Assembly (NCBI GenBank): GCA_014647935.1
Contig: BMQD01000008.1
Coordinates: 124,001-188,000, forward strand
Length of the DNA stretch: 64,000 nucleotides
DNA from: Planomonospora parontospora
GTDB lineage: Bacteria; Actinomycetota; Actinomycetes; Streptosporangiales; Streptosporangiaceae
Direction of reading: 5' to 3'
Each line of letters begins with the position of its first letter. Within the stretch, counting starts at the first letter, position 1. Of the stretch, positions 46,769-57,859 are shown one piece after another. A program made the position numbers and the translations under genes. The notes beneath the pieces are model-generated. The model was not told the origin of the DNA. It did no database searches and saw only the letters and a program-made list of their open reading frames with translations.

Positions 46769-48682
46769 CTACTCCCTCACCAGCGCGTCGAAGTCGGCCA
46801 GTTCCTCTGGGGTGATGTACTTCTCCAGCTCGGCCCGGTCGAAGAGGGTGATCAGGTCGCCCCGCATCGCGGGCTGGACCTTCTCCTCGACCGTGACCTC
46901 CGAGCCGTCGGGGGACGCGGCGCAGACCAGCAGCTTGCGGCGCCACTCGGCCGACATGCCCGGGAAGTCGTCGCGGGTGTGACCGCCGCGGCTCTCCTCG
47001 CGCAGCAGGGCCGCCCTGGCCACGCACTCCGACACCAGCAGCATGTTGCGCAGGTCCAGGGCGAGGTGCCAGCCGGGGTTGTAGATCCGGTTGCCCGCCG
47101 CGCCGACGTTCTGCGCCCGCTCCCTGAGCTTCTTGACGGCCTCCAGCGCCTCGGTGACCTCGTCGGCGTTGCGGATGATGCCGACCAGCTCGTTCATGGT
47201 CCGCTGCAGCTCCTGGTGGACCTCGTACGGGTTCTCACCCGCGCGCTCCAGCGGGGCCAGCGCCTCGGCTCTGGCCGCGGCCACCGACTCCTCCGGGACC
47301 GACGGCCGGGCCGCCAGCCGGTCGACGTAGGCGGCCGCTCCGGCGCCCGCGCGGCGACCGAAGACCAGCAGGTCGGAGAGCGAGTTGCCGCCGAGCCGGT
47401 TGGACCCGTGCATGCCGCCGGAGACCTCGCCCGCCGCGAACAGGCCGGGGACCGCGGCCGCGCCGGTGTCCGCGTCGACCTCGACGCCGCCCATGATGTA
47501 GTGGCAGGTCGGGCCGACCTGCATCGGCTCGGCGGTGATGTCGACGTCCGCCAGCTCCTTGAACTGGTGGTGCATCGACGGCAGCCGCCGGACGATCTCG
47601 GCGGCCGGGAGCCGGGTGGAGACGTCGAGGTAGACGCCGCCCTGGGGCGAGCCGCGCCCGGCCTTCACCTCGGCGTTGATGGCCCGGGCCACCTCATCGC
47701 GGGGGAGCAGCTCCGGAGGGCGCCGGTTGTTGGCCTGGTCGGTGTACCAGCGGTCGCCCTCCTCCTCGGTCGTGGCGTACTTGTCCTTGAAGACCTCGGG
47801 GATGTAGTCGAACATGAAGCGCCTGCCCTCGGAGTTGCGCAGCACGCCGCCGTCGCCCCGGACGGACTCGGTGACGAGGATGCCGCGGACCGACGGCGGC
47901 CAGACCATCCCGGTGGGGTGGAACTGGATGAACTCCATGTTGATCAGCTTGGCCCCGGCCAGCAGCGCCAGCGCGTGGCCGTCCCCGGTGTACTCCCAGG
48001 AGTTGGAGGTGACCACGTAGGACTTGCCGATGCCGCCGGTGGCCAGCACGACCGCCGGGGCGTCGAACAGGATGAGCCTGCCGTGCTCCCGCCAGTAGCC
48101 GAACGCGCCGGCGATCGCGCCGCCGGGGCCGTGCGCGGGGCCGTGGTCCTTCAGCAGCCGGGTGATCGTGCACTCGGCGAAGACCTTGATGTACGCCTCG
48201 GCGTCGCCGTGCAGCCGCTCGTCCTCCTGCTGGAGCGCGACCACCCGCTGCTGGAGCGTGCGGATCATCTCCAGGCCGGTACGGTCGCCCACGTGGGCCA
48301 GCCGGGGGTACTCGTGGCCGCCGAAGTTGCGCTGGCTGATCTTGCCGTCCTTGGTGCGGTCGAACAGCGCGCCCCAGGCCTCCAGCTCCCAGACCCGGTC
48401 CGGGGCCTCCTTGGCGTGCAGCTCGGCCATCCGCCAGTTGTTGAGGAACTTGCCGCCGCGCATGGTGTCGCGGAAGTGCACCATCCAGTTGTCGTCGCTG
48501 TTGACGTTGCCCATGGCCGCGGCCGCGCCGCCCTCCGCCATGACGGTGTGCGCCTTGCCGAACAGCGACTTGCAGACGATCGCGGTGCGCTTGCCCTGCT
48601 GCCGGGCCTCGATGGCCGCCCGCAGCCCTGCCCCGCCGGCGCCGATGACGACGACGTCGTATTCGTGACGCTCGATTTCCAC
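46769..48682 (-). CDS. sdhA: Succinate dehydrogenase/fumarate reductase flavoprotein (module 1)
   Basis: 637 residues. FAD dinucleotide fold VVVIGAGGAGLRAAIEA, the covalent-flavin histidine in GKAHTVMAEGG, active-site segments QFHPTGMVWPPSV, ESVRGDGGVL and HGSNRLGGNSL. The N-terminus follows mycobacterial Sdh1 (Rv0248c) nearly residue for residue as I remember it. Oxidises succinate to fumarate in the cytoplasm. It starts 9 bp after the membrane-anchor gene stop. Distinct from the SdhA at 54956-56884, with which it shares only general motifs. Confidence 0.94.
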   Translation of the reverse strand: MEIERHEYDVVVIGAGGAGLRAAIEARQQGKRTAIVCKSLFGKAHTVMAEGGAAAAMGNVNSDDNWMVHFRDTMRGGKFLNNWRMAELHAKEAPDRVWELEAWGALFDRTKDGKISQRNFGGHEYPRLAHVGDRTGLEMIRTLQQRVVALQQEDERLHGDAEAYIKVFAECTITRLLKDHGPAHGPGGAIAGAFGYWREHGRLILFDAPAVVLATGGIGKSYVVTSNSWEYTGDGHALALLAGAKLINMEFIQFHPTGMVWPPSVRGILVTESVRGDGGVLRNSEGRRFMFDYIPEVFKDKYATTEEEGDRWYTDQANNRRPPELLPRDEVARAINAEVKAGRGSPQGGVYLDVSTRLPAAEIVRRLPSMHHQFKELADVDITAEPMQVGPTCHYIMGGVEVDADTGAAAVPGLFAAGEVSGGMHGSNRLGGNSLSDLLVFGRRAGAGAAAYVDRLAARPSVPEESVAAARAEALAPLERAGENPYEVHQELQRTMNELVGIIRNADEVTEALEAVKKLRERAQNVGAAGNRIYNPGWHLALDLRNMLLVSECVARAALLREESRGGHTRDDFPGMSAEWRRKLLVCAASPDGSEVTVEEKVQPAMRGDLITLFDRAELEKYITPEELADFDALVRE

Positions 48683-48691
48683 AGGTGATCC

Positions 48692-49477
48692 TTATGCGAA
48701 CGGGAAGGAGATGATGCCCTTGGCGACCAGCCGTACGTAGAGGTCGGCGCCCATGACCGAGAACATGGAGACCAGGGCCAGCTCCTGGTGCTTGGCGTTG
48801 AGCTTGGAGACGACGGTCCACGCCTTGTAGCGGACGGGGTGCCGGGAGAAGTGGGTCAGCCGGCCGGCCGTGATGTGGCGGCAGGAGTGGCACGAGAGCG
48901 TGTAGAGATTGATCAGGATCGCGTTGGCGATCAGGATCCACGTGCCGAGCCCGCCCGGCTTGTGGACGAGCGCCAGCACCGCGTCGTAGGCGAGGATCAG
49001 GCCGATCACGATCGCCGCGTAGAAGAAGTAGCGGTGCACGTTCTGCAGGATGAGCGGGAAGCGCGACTCACCGGTGTACTTGCGGTGCGGCTCGCCCACG
49101 GCGCAGGCCGGCGGGGAGAGCCAGAAGCCCCGGTAGTAGGCCTTGCGGTAGTAGTAGCAGGTGAAGCGGAACCCCGCGGGCAGGCCGAGGATGAGGATGC
49201 CCGGCGGCCAGGTGTACCAGTCGCCGAACGGGGCGAGGCCGAACAGGCGCGCCTCCTCGGGACAGCTCGTCGCCAGGCACGGCGACGCGAACGGCGCGTG
49301 GTACGGCGAGACGAAGTAGTCCATATCGAAGATCGCCCACGTGGCGTAGACGAGGAACGCCGTGAAGATGATGAAGGTGACCAGTGGATAGCGCCACCAC
49401 TGGTCGGTGCGTAGGGTGCGCTCCTTGATCTGCGCGCGCTGCCTTCTGGCCGGGCTGTCGGCCGCTGTCTGGGTCAT
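48692..49477 (-). CDS. sdhC: Sdh membrane anchor, single fused subunit (module 1)
   Basis: 261 residues from ATG 49477. Five or so membrane helices; a CSCRHI-like haem/cysteine patch is visible as YTLSCHSCRHITAGRL, and LILQNVHRYFFYAAIVIGL carries a conserved His. This is the Rv0249c-type anchor that replaces separate SdhC and SdhD and links SdhAB to menaquinone. First gene of the operon, with two Crp-type boxes 143-193 bp upstream. The preceding frame extends to 49567 but lacks similarity. Confidence 0.85.
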   Translation of the reverse strand: MTQTAADSPARRQRAQIKERTLRTDQWWRYPLVTFIIFTAFLVYATWAIFDMDYFVSPYHAPFASPCLATSCPEEARLFGLAPFGDWYTWPPGILILGLPAGFRFTCYYYRKAYYRGFWLSPPACAVGEPHRKYTGESRFPLILQNVHRYFFYAAIVIGLILAYDAVLALVHKPGGLGTWILIANAILINLYTLSCHSCRHITAGRLTHFSRHPVRYKAWTVVSKLNAKHQELALVSMFSVMGADLYVRLVAKGIISFPFA

Positions 49478-49619
49478 CGGTGACCTCTCCACCTCCCGCG
49501 GACCCTGCTCGCAGGGGGTCCGGGTCGTTTCAGTTGTGCCGCGCGCCGAGCCGCCGCGGCGGCTCACCCGGGCGCGCGCATATTGGTGGGGGATACGTTA
49601 CGACGGGACCCGGAGATTG

Positions 49620-49635
49620 TGTGAGAAGCATCACT
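49620..49635. promoter_or_regulatory. Crp-family box 1 upstream of sdh module 1
   Basis: TGTGA-GAAGCA-TCACT matches the actinobacterial Crp/GlxR consensus TGTGA-N6-TCACA in 9 of 10 fixed bases. 143 bp before the sdhC start. Confidence 0.65.
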
Positions 49636-49654
49636 CACATTTTCGCAGACCAGG

Positions 49655-49670
49655 TGTGATTCCTGTCACT
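49655..49670. promoter_or_regulatory. Crp-family box 2 upstream of sdh module 1
   Basis: TGTGA-TTCCTG-TCACT, same half-sites as box 1, centred 35 bp away. 26 bp beyond the response regulator stop. Confidence 0.65.
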
Positions 49671-49695
49671 CGGATCTGACGGCGGAGGGGGCCTC

Positions 49696-50136
49696 TCAGT
49701 CGAGGCTGGGCAGCTTCACCACGGTGACGAAGAAGTCGTCGATCCGCCGGACCACGCTGATGAACTGCTCGAAGTCCACGGGCTTGGAGACGTAGGCGTT
49801 GGCGTGCAGGTTGTAGCTGCGCAGGATGTCCTCCTCCGCCTCGGAGGTGGTCAGCACGACCACCGGGATGCGGCGCAGCTCCTCGTCGCCCTTGATGTCC
49901 TGGAGCACCTCGCGGCCGTCCTTGCGGGGCAGGTTGAGGTCGAGCAGGATCAGGTCGGGCCGCGGCGCGTCCTCGTAGCCCTCCTCGCGGCGAAGGAAGG
50001 CCATGGCCTGCTCTCCGTCGTTGACGACGTGCAGTTTGTTCCTGACCTTGTTGAGCTCGAACGCCTCCTTGGTCAGCAGGATGTCGCCCGGGTCGTCCTC
50101 GACCAGCAGCACGTCGATCCAGCGCATCTCATTCAT
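49696..50136 (-). CDS. Stand-alone response regulator (Rcp1-like)
   Basis: 146 residues from ATG 50136, receiver domain only. Acidic pocket EDD (13-15), phosphoacceptor Asp66 in LILLDLNLP, Thr/Ser in VVVLTTSE and Lys118 in YVSKPVDF. Rcp1-type regulators without output domain pair with phytochrome-like or PAS kinases. Overlaps the histidine kinase gene (stop 50129) by 8 bp, so they are translationally coupled. Output partner unknown; the phosphatase regulator at the head of the operon is a candidate. Confidence 0.92.
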   Translation of the reverse strand: MNEMRWIDVLLVEDDPGDILLTKEAFELNKVRNKLHVVNDGEQAMAFLRREEGYEDAPRPDLILLDLNLPRKDGREVLQDIKGDEELRRIPVVVLTTSEAEEDILRSYNLHANAYVSKPVDFEQFISVVRRIDDFFVTVVKLPSLD

Positions 50137-51736
50137 CAGCGTCTCCAGGAAGAAGGGTCCAGCGGAACGTGGTCCCGCGACCGGCGGGCGCGCCCTCCTC
50201 GCCCGGGCTGCCGTCGTCCGGCTCACCATTGTCCACCCAGATCCGCCCGCCGTGGTATTCCACGATCTTCTTGCAGAGGGCGAGCCCGATGCCGGTGCCG
50301 GAGTAGGCCTCCCGGCCGTGCAGGCGCTGGAAGATCAGGAAGATCCGCTCGGAGTGCTTGTCCTCGATGCCGATCCCGTTGTCGGAGCAGGAGAACTCCC
50401 ACGCGTCCCCGGCGCGGCGGACCCCGATGTGCACCCGGGGCGCCTCCCGGGAGCGGAACTTGACCGCGTTGCCGACGAGGTTCTGGAAGAGCTGGGTGAG
50501 CTGGACCCGGTTGCCGAGCACCCGGGGCAGGTCGTCCCGGGTCACCGTGGCCCCGGCCTCCTCGATCTGCGAGGCGAGGTTCTCCAGCGCGTCCTCCAGG
50601 GGCACGGCGACGTCGAGGGGGACGAGGTCGCCGCCGGCCCTGCCCACCCTGGAGAAGTCGAGCAGGTCGCTGATCAGCGACTGCATGCGCTTGGCGCCGT
50701 CCACCGCGAAGGCGATGTACTGCCTGGCCCGGTCGTCCAGCCGGTCGCCGTAGCGCTGCTCCAGTATCTGGGTGAAGCTGGCGATCTTGCGCAACGGTTC
50801 CTGCAGGTCGTGGCTGGCCACGTAGGCGAACTGCTCCAGCTCGGCGTTCGAGCGCCGCAGCTCGTCGGCCTGCTCCTCGAGCTTGTCCTGCGCCTCGCTG
50901 GTCCGCCGCCACTCGGCGACGATCCTGCGGCGCATCGCGTCCACGTGCCCGGAGAGCTCGGCCAGTTCGGCGGGGCGCTCGACCTTGAGCGCGTGCTCGA
51001 AGTCGCCGTGGGCCACCGCGCGGACCTGGCCGGTGAGCTCGGCCACCGGCCGCAGCACGGCGTGCCGGACGATGAGGGCGAAGCCGATCCCGGCCAGCAC
51101 CAGGATCGCCGCCATCCCGCCGAGGGCGGCGTAGAGCGTCTGCCAGCCCTGCACCAGCCGGGTGGTCGCCGTCCCGTGCAGCCGGGTGAGATGGCCGCGC
51201 AGCTCGGTCAGCGCGGCCTGGACCGCGCGGAAGCGCTCACCGCCGACCCTGGCGTACTCCTCCTCGGCCAGGTCGGCGCGTTCGGCCGGACCGGCCGCCG
51301 CGACCCTGTCGCCGTAGTCCCGCCGCCAGGCCGCGGAGGCGCTCCTGAGCGTGTCGAGCTCGGCGCGCACGGCCGCCCTCTCGGGCATCCGGGAGAGCAG
51401 GGCCTCGAGCGCGGCGAGCGACGCGGACTCCGCGGCGGCCGCGTCCCGGTAGTCCTCCATGTACCGCTCGTCGCCGGTGGCGCCGTACGCGCGCACCGCG
51501 CTGCCCTGGACGGTGAGCGCCTCGGAGAGCTCCAGCACGCGCAGGGCCGCCGGGTCGATGACGTCGACCAGGGCCGACCGGGCCTCACTCGTCGCCCCGA
51601 CCGTGCCGACGACGACCGCGGAGGCGACCGTGAAGGCCAGCGCGACGGCCGAGCCGGCGATCAGGAACCACCTCCCCAGCGGCAGCCGCCCCGAGTCCGC
51701 CACGGGCGGGGGCAGCGGACGGGGAGGACCTTCCAC
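50129..51736 (-). CDS. Membrane sensor histidine kinase with CHASE3-like domain
   Basis: 535 residues from GTG 51736, two bases after the upstream stop. TM1 ([20 protein letters not shown]), a 170-residue helical extracellular domain of CHASE3 type, TM2 ([18 protein letters not shown]), HAMP ([20 protein letters not shown]), a coiled coil, HisKA with His309 ([11 protein letters not shown]), then an HATPase with N box [11 protein letters not shown]1 SDNGIGI and G2 [10 protein letters not shown]. The signal is unknown. Middle gene of a three-gene operon. Confidence 0.92.
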   Translation of the reverse strand: MEGPPRPLPPPVADSGRLPLGRWFLIAGSAVALAFTVASAVVVGTVGATSEARSALVDVIDPAALRVLELSEALTVQGSAVRAYGATGDERYMEDYRDAAAAESASLAALEALLSRMPERAAVRAELDTLRSASAAWRRDYGDRVAAAGPAERADLAEEEYARVGGERFRAVQAALTELRGHLTRLHGTATTRLVQGWQTLYAALGGMAAILVLAGIGFALIVRHAVLRPVAELTGQVRAVAHGDFEHALKVERPAELAELSGHVDAMRRRIVAEWRRTSEAQDKLEEQADELRRSNAELEQFAYVASHDLQEPLRKIASFTQILEQRYGDRLDDRARQYIAFAVDGAKRMQSLISDLLDFSRVGRAGGDLVPLDVAVPLEDALENLASQIEEAGATVTRDDLPRVLGNRVQLTQLFQNLVGNAVKFRSREAPRVHIGVRRAGDAWEFSCSDNGIGIEDKHSERIFLIFQRLHGREAYSGTGIGLALCKKIVEYHGGRIWVDNGEPDDGSPGEEGAPAGRGTTFRWTLLPGDADE

Positions 51737-51738
51737 CG

Positions 51739-52896
51739 TCAGGCGCTCCGCGCGTCCTTGGCGATGAGCACGGTGGCCAGGTCGTCGGTGAGCGCCTCCT
51801 CGTTCAGTTCGATCACCCGCTCGATGAGCCGGTCGAGGTGGATGCCGCCCTGGTCGGCGATGAGCCGCAGCAGGCCCTCGGTCCCGAGCAGGTCGGGGCC
51901 GCCTCCCACGGTGGCCTCGATCAGGCCGTCGGTGTAGAGCAGGACGGACCACTCCCGGCCGAGCGGCACGTCGATGGGGGTCCAGTCCACGTCCGGGAAG
52001 ATGCCCAGCGGCGGCCCGGAGGGGGTGCCCGGCGTCACCTCGACCACGCCGTCGCGGATCAGCACGGGCGGCGGGTGGCCGACGACGTGCAGGCGGGCGT
52101 GGTCCAGCGACGGGCTGACGGTCATCGTGCAGAGCGTGGTGAAGATCTCCGCGGACTTGCGTTCCAGCCGGAGGACCTTGTCGAGCGTGTGCAGCACGTC
52201 GTTGCCGGTGTGCCCGGCCAGGACCAGGGTGCGCCAGGCGATCCGGAGCGCCACCCCCAGCGCGGCCTCGTCCGGGCCGTGCCCGCAGACGTCGCCGACC
52301 ACCACGTGCACGGCGCCGTCGGGGCTCTGCACGGTGTCCCAGAAGTCTCCGGCCAGCAGGGTCCGCTGGCGGCCGGGAAGGTAGCGCGACTCGTGGTGGA
52401 GGGTGCCGGGTTCCAGCAGGGGGACGGGCAGCAGGCCGTGCTCCAGGCGGGAGTTCTCCTTGGTGACGAGCTCGGCCTCGACCAGCTTGCGCTGGGCCAT
52501 GTCGGCGCGTTTGCGCTCCATCGCGTAGCGGACCGCGCGCACCAGCAGGCGGGCGTCGATGTCCTGCTTGATGAGGAAGTCCTGGGCCCCGGCGGACACC
52601 GCCTCCACGCCGACGTGCGAGTCGTTGAGCCCGGTCAGCACGAGCACGGCGGCGTGCGGGGCCATCGCCAGCACCTGCTGGAGCGCCTCCAGGCCGTTCG
52701 CGTCGGGCAGGGAGAGGTCGACCAGCACGCACCTGACCTCGTCGGTCAGCCGCACCAGGCTCTCGGAGAGGCTGCGCACCCAGATGATCTTCGGGGGGTT
52801 CTCCGCCTCGTTGAGCAGCTCCTCCACGAGGAAGGCGTCACCCGCGTCGTCCTCGATCAGGAGGAGCGTGAGTGTTTCGTCGGGAGGGGCGGTCAC
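51739..52896 (-). CDS. Response regulator with PP2C/RsbU phosphatase output
   Basis: 385 residues. Receiver domain with Asp60 in CVLVDLSLPDANG and Lys in FLIKQDIDARLL, a short coiled linker, then an RsbU/SpoIIE phosphatase domain (LAGDFWDTVQ, VVVGDVCGHGPDEAAL, VLLYTDGLIEAT, DDLATVLIAKD). Such proteins dephosphorylate anti-sigma antagonists and so connect two-component signalling to sigma-factor control. No anti-sigma or antagonist gene is nearby. First gene of the operon with the kinase and the Rcp1-like regulator. Confidence 0.92.
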   Translation of the reverse strand: MTAPPDETLTLLLIEDDAGDAFLVEELLNEAENPPKIIWVRSLSESLVRLTDEVRCVLVDLSLPDANGLEALQQVLAMAPHAAVLVLTGLNDSHVGVEAVSAGAQDFLIKQDIDARLLVRAVRYAMERKRADMAQRKLVEAELVTKENSRLEHGLLPVPLLEPGTLHHESRYLPGRQRTLLAGDFWDTVQSPDGAVHVVVGDVCGHGPDEAALGVALRIAWRTLVLAGHTGNDVLHTLDKVLRLERKSAEIFTTLCTMTVSPSLDHARLHVVGHPPPVLIRDGVVEVTPGTPSGPPLGIFPDVDWTPIDVPLGREWSVLLYTDGLIEATVGGGPDLLGTEGLLRLIADQGGIHLDRLIERVIELNEEALTDDLATVLIAKDARSA

Positions 52897-52993
52897 GAAC
52901 GCCTCTTCGTGGGGTCGGGGGAAAATCCGTCAACTCTATGAGAATAGTGCTGCCGCCCCGATGATGCGGATGGGTGATCGAACTAAAGGTTTG

Positions 52994-53929
52994 TCAAGAA
53001 CCCTCGCCGAGCAACTCGACACCCGGCGGGAGGCTGCCGTCGTGGGCGGCCTCGGCGAGGAAGAACAGCAGCGTGGCGCGGAACGCCTGGGCGGCGCGGA
53101 TGGGCTCGACGTCCTTGCGGTGGGCGATGGCGATCGTACGGCGCAGCCCCGGCGGCGCCAGCGGGGTCCCGGTCAGTCCCGGACGGCCGTCCAGGACCAT
53201 CGAGGGCACGAGCGCGATGCCCAGGCCGGCCTCCACGAAGCGGAGCACGGCGTCCATCTCCCCGCCCTCCACCGCGAAGCGCGGCTCGAACCCGGCCTGG
53301 CGGCACGCGCTGAGCGTGGCCTCCCGCAGGTCGTAGCCGCGCCGGAACATCACCATCGGACGCCCGCGCAGGTCCTCTATCCGCAGGTACGGCCTGCGCG
53401 GCGGAGCGATCGACGGGGAGACGACCACCAGGTTCTCCCGCAGGATCTCCTCGGTGACGAGGGAGGGATCGTCGCTCTGCAGCGGCATGATGATCAGCGC
53501 CAGGTCGAGCTGCCCCCGCGCCAGGGCCCGGACCAGGTCGCGGGAGCCGCCCTCCTCCACCAGCAGTTCGATGCCGGGGTAGTCGCGGTGGAAGCGGGCC
53601 AGGGCGTCGGCCATCAGCCCGGCGCAGAGCGACGGGGTGGCGCCTATCCGCACCCGCCCCCTGCGCAGCCCGGCCAGCTCGCCGATCTCGCGCCGGGCGG
53701 TGTCGGCGTCGGCGAGCATTCGGCGGGCCAGCGGGAGCAGCGCCTCCCCCGCGGGGGTGAGGGTGACGTTGCCCCGGGCACGGCTGAGCAGCGGCGCACC
53801 GAGCTCGGCTTCCAGGGCCTTGATCTGCTTGCTCAGCGACGGCTGTGCGACGCGCATCCGCTCGGCTGCCTGGGTGAAGTGCCGAGCCTCGGCGACCGCC
53901 ACGAAATAGGCCAGTTGCTGGAGCTGCAC
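52994..53929 (-). CDS. LysR-family transcriptional regulator
   Basis: 311 residues. The N-terminal HTH (LQQLAYFVAVAEARHFTQAAERMRVAQPSLSKQIKALE, quoted from AYFVAVAEARHFTQAAERM) and a periplasmic-binding-like effector domain (RGRVRIGATPSLCAGLMADA, RYDLREATL region, GLGIALVPSMVL). It resembles the CbbR/CynR group. It diverges from the sdhCAB operon at 54177, so that operon is a plausible target. Effector unknown. Confidence 0.9.
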   Translation of the reverse strand: MQLQQLAYFVAVAEARHFTQAAERMRVAQPSLSKQIKALEAELGAPLLSRARGNVTLTPAGEALLPLARRMLADADTARREIGELAGLRRGRVRIGATPSLCAGLMADALARFHRDYPGIELLVEEGGSRDLVRALARGQLDLALIIMPLQSDDPSLVTEEILRENLVVVSPSIAPPRRPYLRIEDLRGRPMVMFRRGYDLREATLSACRQAGFEPRFAVEGGEMDAVLRFVEAGLGIALVPSMVLDGRPGLTGTPLAPPGLRRTIAIAHRKDVEPIRAAQAFRATLLFFLAEAAHDGSLPPGVELLGEGS

Positions 53930-53993
53930 GCTTCCCTAGCGTAGGGATCCCCCGCCCCCCGATCCGGGGCGGGGCCGCCCGCGAGGTAGAACA

Positions 53994-54034
53994 GCGGTTA
54001 CCGGCCCCCGAGCCGCGACGCGCAGCGTCGCCAT
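53994..54034. repeat. REP-like element, second full 41-bp copy
   Basis: Identical to 42555-42595, 11.4 kb away, in the same orientation. Lies in the LysR/sdhC gap just upstream of a Crp-like box. Contains the GCGACGC/GCGTCGC stem. Confidence 0.85.
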
Positions 54035-54040
54035 GAGCAC

Positions 54041-54056
54041 TGTGAGATTGCTCGCA
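54041..54056. promoter_or_regulatory. Crp-like box upstream of sdh module 2
   Basis: TGTGA-GATTGC-TCGCA matches TGTGA-N6-TCACA with one mismatch, 121 bp before sdhC. Weaker than the pair at 49620-49670. Confidence 0.45.
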
Positions 54057-54061
54057 CTTGC

Positions 54062-54074
54062 TGACACGGTGTCA
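54062..54074. promoter_or_regulatory. Perfect palindrome upstream of sdh module 2
   Basis: TGACAC-G-GTGTCA, 6-bp arms around one base, 103 bp before sdhC and next to the Crp-like box. Might be bound by the LysR protein or another regulator. Confidence 0.4.
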
Positions 54075-54176
54075 TGACCCAAGTTCCCGGGACGCAGAAG
54101 CAATAGCCGCAGGCTATGGAAACCACATCCGCGATGACTTGGACGGGACCAAAGTCCTTTTCCTAGCTTCGGGATC

Positions 54177-54955
54177 GTGACTGCCATGATTGAGCGCGGA
54201 ACGTCCACCGCGCAGGTCGACCCCCCCGCGGGCGCCCCCGCGAAGCCTGTGACGCCTCCCCGAGCCGCGCCCGCCAAGAGGAAGGGCGGGTTCCTCGGCT
54301 CCTCCAACGGGAGGAAGGCCGTGATGGCCGTCACGGGCGCCGCCCTCGTGCTCTTCCTCGTCGGCCACATGGCCGGCAACCTCAAGGCGTTCTTCGGCGC
54401 CGATTCGTTCAACGATTACGCCGCCTTCCTGCGCACCATGGGCGAGCCGATGCTCCCCCACCGGGTGGCGCTGACGATCGTGGAGGTCGGGCTCGCCGTC
54501 GCGATCGTCCTGCACATGTGGGCGGCGATCACGCTGGCCCGGCGGGCGAGCAGGGCACGGCCGGTCAAGTACGCGGCCAAGCGCAAGTCCCAGGCCGGCG
54601 GCTACGCCGTCCACACCATGCGCTACGGCGGCGTCATCATCCTGCTGTTCGTGGTCTACCACCTGCTCGACCTGACGTTCGGCACGGTCAACCCGGCCGG
54701 CTGGGACGGCACGCCGTACGAGCGACTGGTGCAGGGCTTCGCCCCCGAGCGCTGGTGGGTCACCGCCTTCTACGCGGTCGCCGTCGTCATGGTCGGCCTG
54801 CACCTGCGCCACGGCCTGTGGAGCGCCTTCCAGACCCTCGGCCTGGCGAGCGGCCGCAGCTACCGTCCGCTGAAGGCCGTGGCCGCCACGATCTCCGCGG
54901 TGCTGGTCCTCGGCTTCCTCGCCGTCCCCGTCGCGGTCATGATCGGAGTCATCAA

Positions 54956-54959
<4 letters not shown>
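54177..54959 (+). CDS. sdhC: Succinate dehydrogenase cytochrome b subunit (module 2)
   Basis: 260 residues from GTG 54177 (ATG 54186 is an alternative). About 38 residues of Pro/Ala/Lys leader, then five membrane helices of the B-type SQR/QFR cytochrome b558. Haem-ligand histidines are visible in [32 protein letters not shown] and [14 protein letters not shown]. One subunit with two haems is expected, working with menaquinone. Overlaps sdhA by 4 bp. Confidence 0.92.
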
Positions 54960-56880
<1,921 letters not shown>

Positions 56881-56884
<4 letters not shown>

Positions 56885-57618
56885 ATCTGACCCTGAAGGT
56901 CTGGCGCCAGAAGGGGCCGCAGGACAAGGGCCGTATGGTCACCTACCGGGTCGAGGACGTGTCCCCGGACATGTCCTTCCTGGAGATGCTCGACGTGCTC
57001 AACGAGCGGCTCATTCTGGAGGGCGACGACCCGATCGCCTTCGACCACGACTGCCGCGAGGGCATCTGCGGCATGTGCGGCATGGTCATCAACGGTGTCG
57101 CGCACGGCGAGCAGGTGGCCACCACCACCTGCCAGCTGCACATGCGGCACTTCGAGGACGACGCGGTCATCACCATCGAGCCGTGGCGCGCGGCGCCGTT
57201 CCCGGTGGTGAAGGACCTGGTCGTGGACCGCTCGGCGTTCGACCGGATCATCCAGGCGGGCGGCTTCATCTCCGTCCCCGCCGGATCTGCCCCGGACGCG
57301 CACAGCGTCCCGGTGAAGAAGGTCGACGCCGACGCGGCGTTCGACGCGGCCACCTGCATCGGCTGCGGCGCCTGCGTCGCGGCCTGCCCGAACGGCTCGG
57401 CCTCCCTCTTCACCGCCGCGAAGATCACCCACCTGTCCCTGCTCCCGCAGGGCCAGCCCGAGCGCGACTCCCGCGCCAGGGCCATGGTGGAGCAGATGGA
57501 CGCCGAGGGCTTCGGCGGCTGCACCAACACCGGCGAGTGCACCGCGGTCTGCCCGAAGGGCATCCCGCTGGACACCATCGCGCAGATGAACCGGGACTAC
57601 CTCAGGGCGTCCAAGTGA
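56881..57618 (+). CDS. sdhB: Succinate dehydrogenase iron-sulfur subunit (module 2)
   Basis: 245 residues from GTG 56881. Cysteine sets [10 protein letters not shown] with a later TCQ for [2Fe-2S], [14 protein letters not shown] and [14 protein letters not shown] for the two other clusters. Ends the operon sdhCAB in which all junctions overlap by 4 bp, so subunits are made in step. Motif spacing differs clearly from the module 1 subunit. Confidence 0.94.
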
Positions 57619-57746
57619 CCTGAGGGGCGTATGCTCCGATCTGCCGGGCGGTGACCCGGCCTCCGAGCGGGCGACCGCGGCGGGCGGACCGCGGATGCAG
57701 CGGTCCGGCTCGCGCGGCCGGCGCGGGAGACGGCGTGCACCATCGC

Positions 57747-57776
57747 GGGCCGCACCTTCGTGGGGAGGTGCGGCCC
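57747..57776. terminator. Hairpin after sdh module 2
   Basis: GGGCCGCACCT (57747-57757) pairs with AGGTGCGGCCC (57766-57776), 11 perfect pairs, loop 8. Lies between the convergent sdhB and APH-like genes; the rest of 57619-57859 shows nothing else. Confidence 0.75.
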
Positions 57777-57859
57777 GTGGGATCTCGGGGCGGAGGCACG
57801 GGTCTCTCGCGAAGCCCCGTCCCCGCCCGGGCCGTACGGAGGGGACGCATCCGGGCCGG

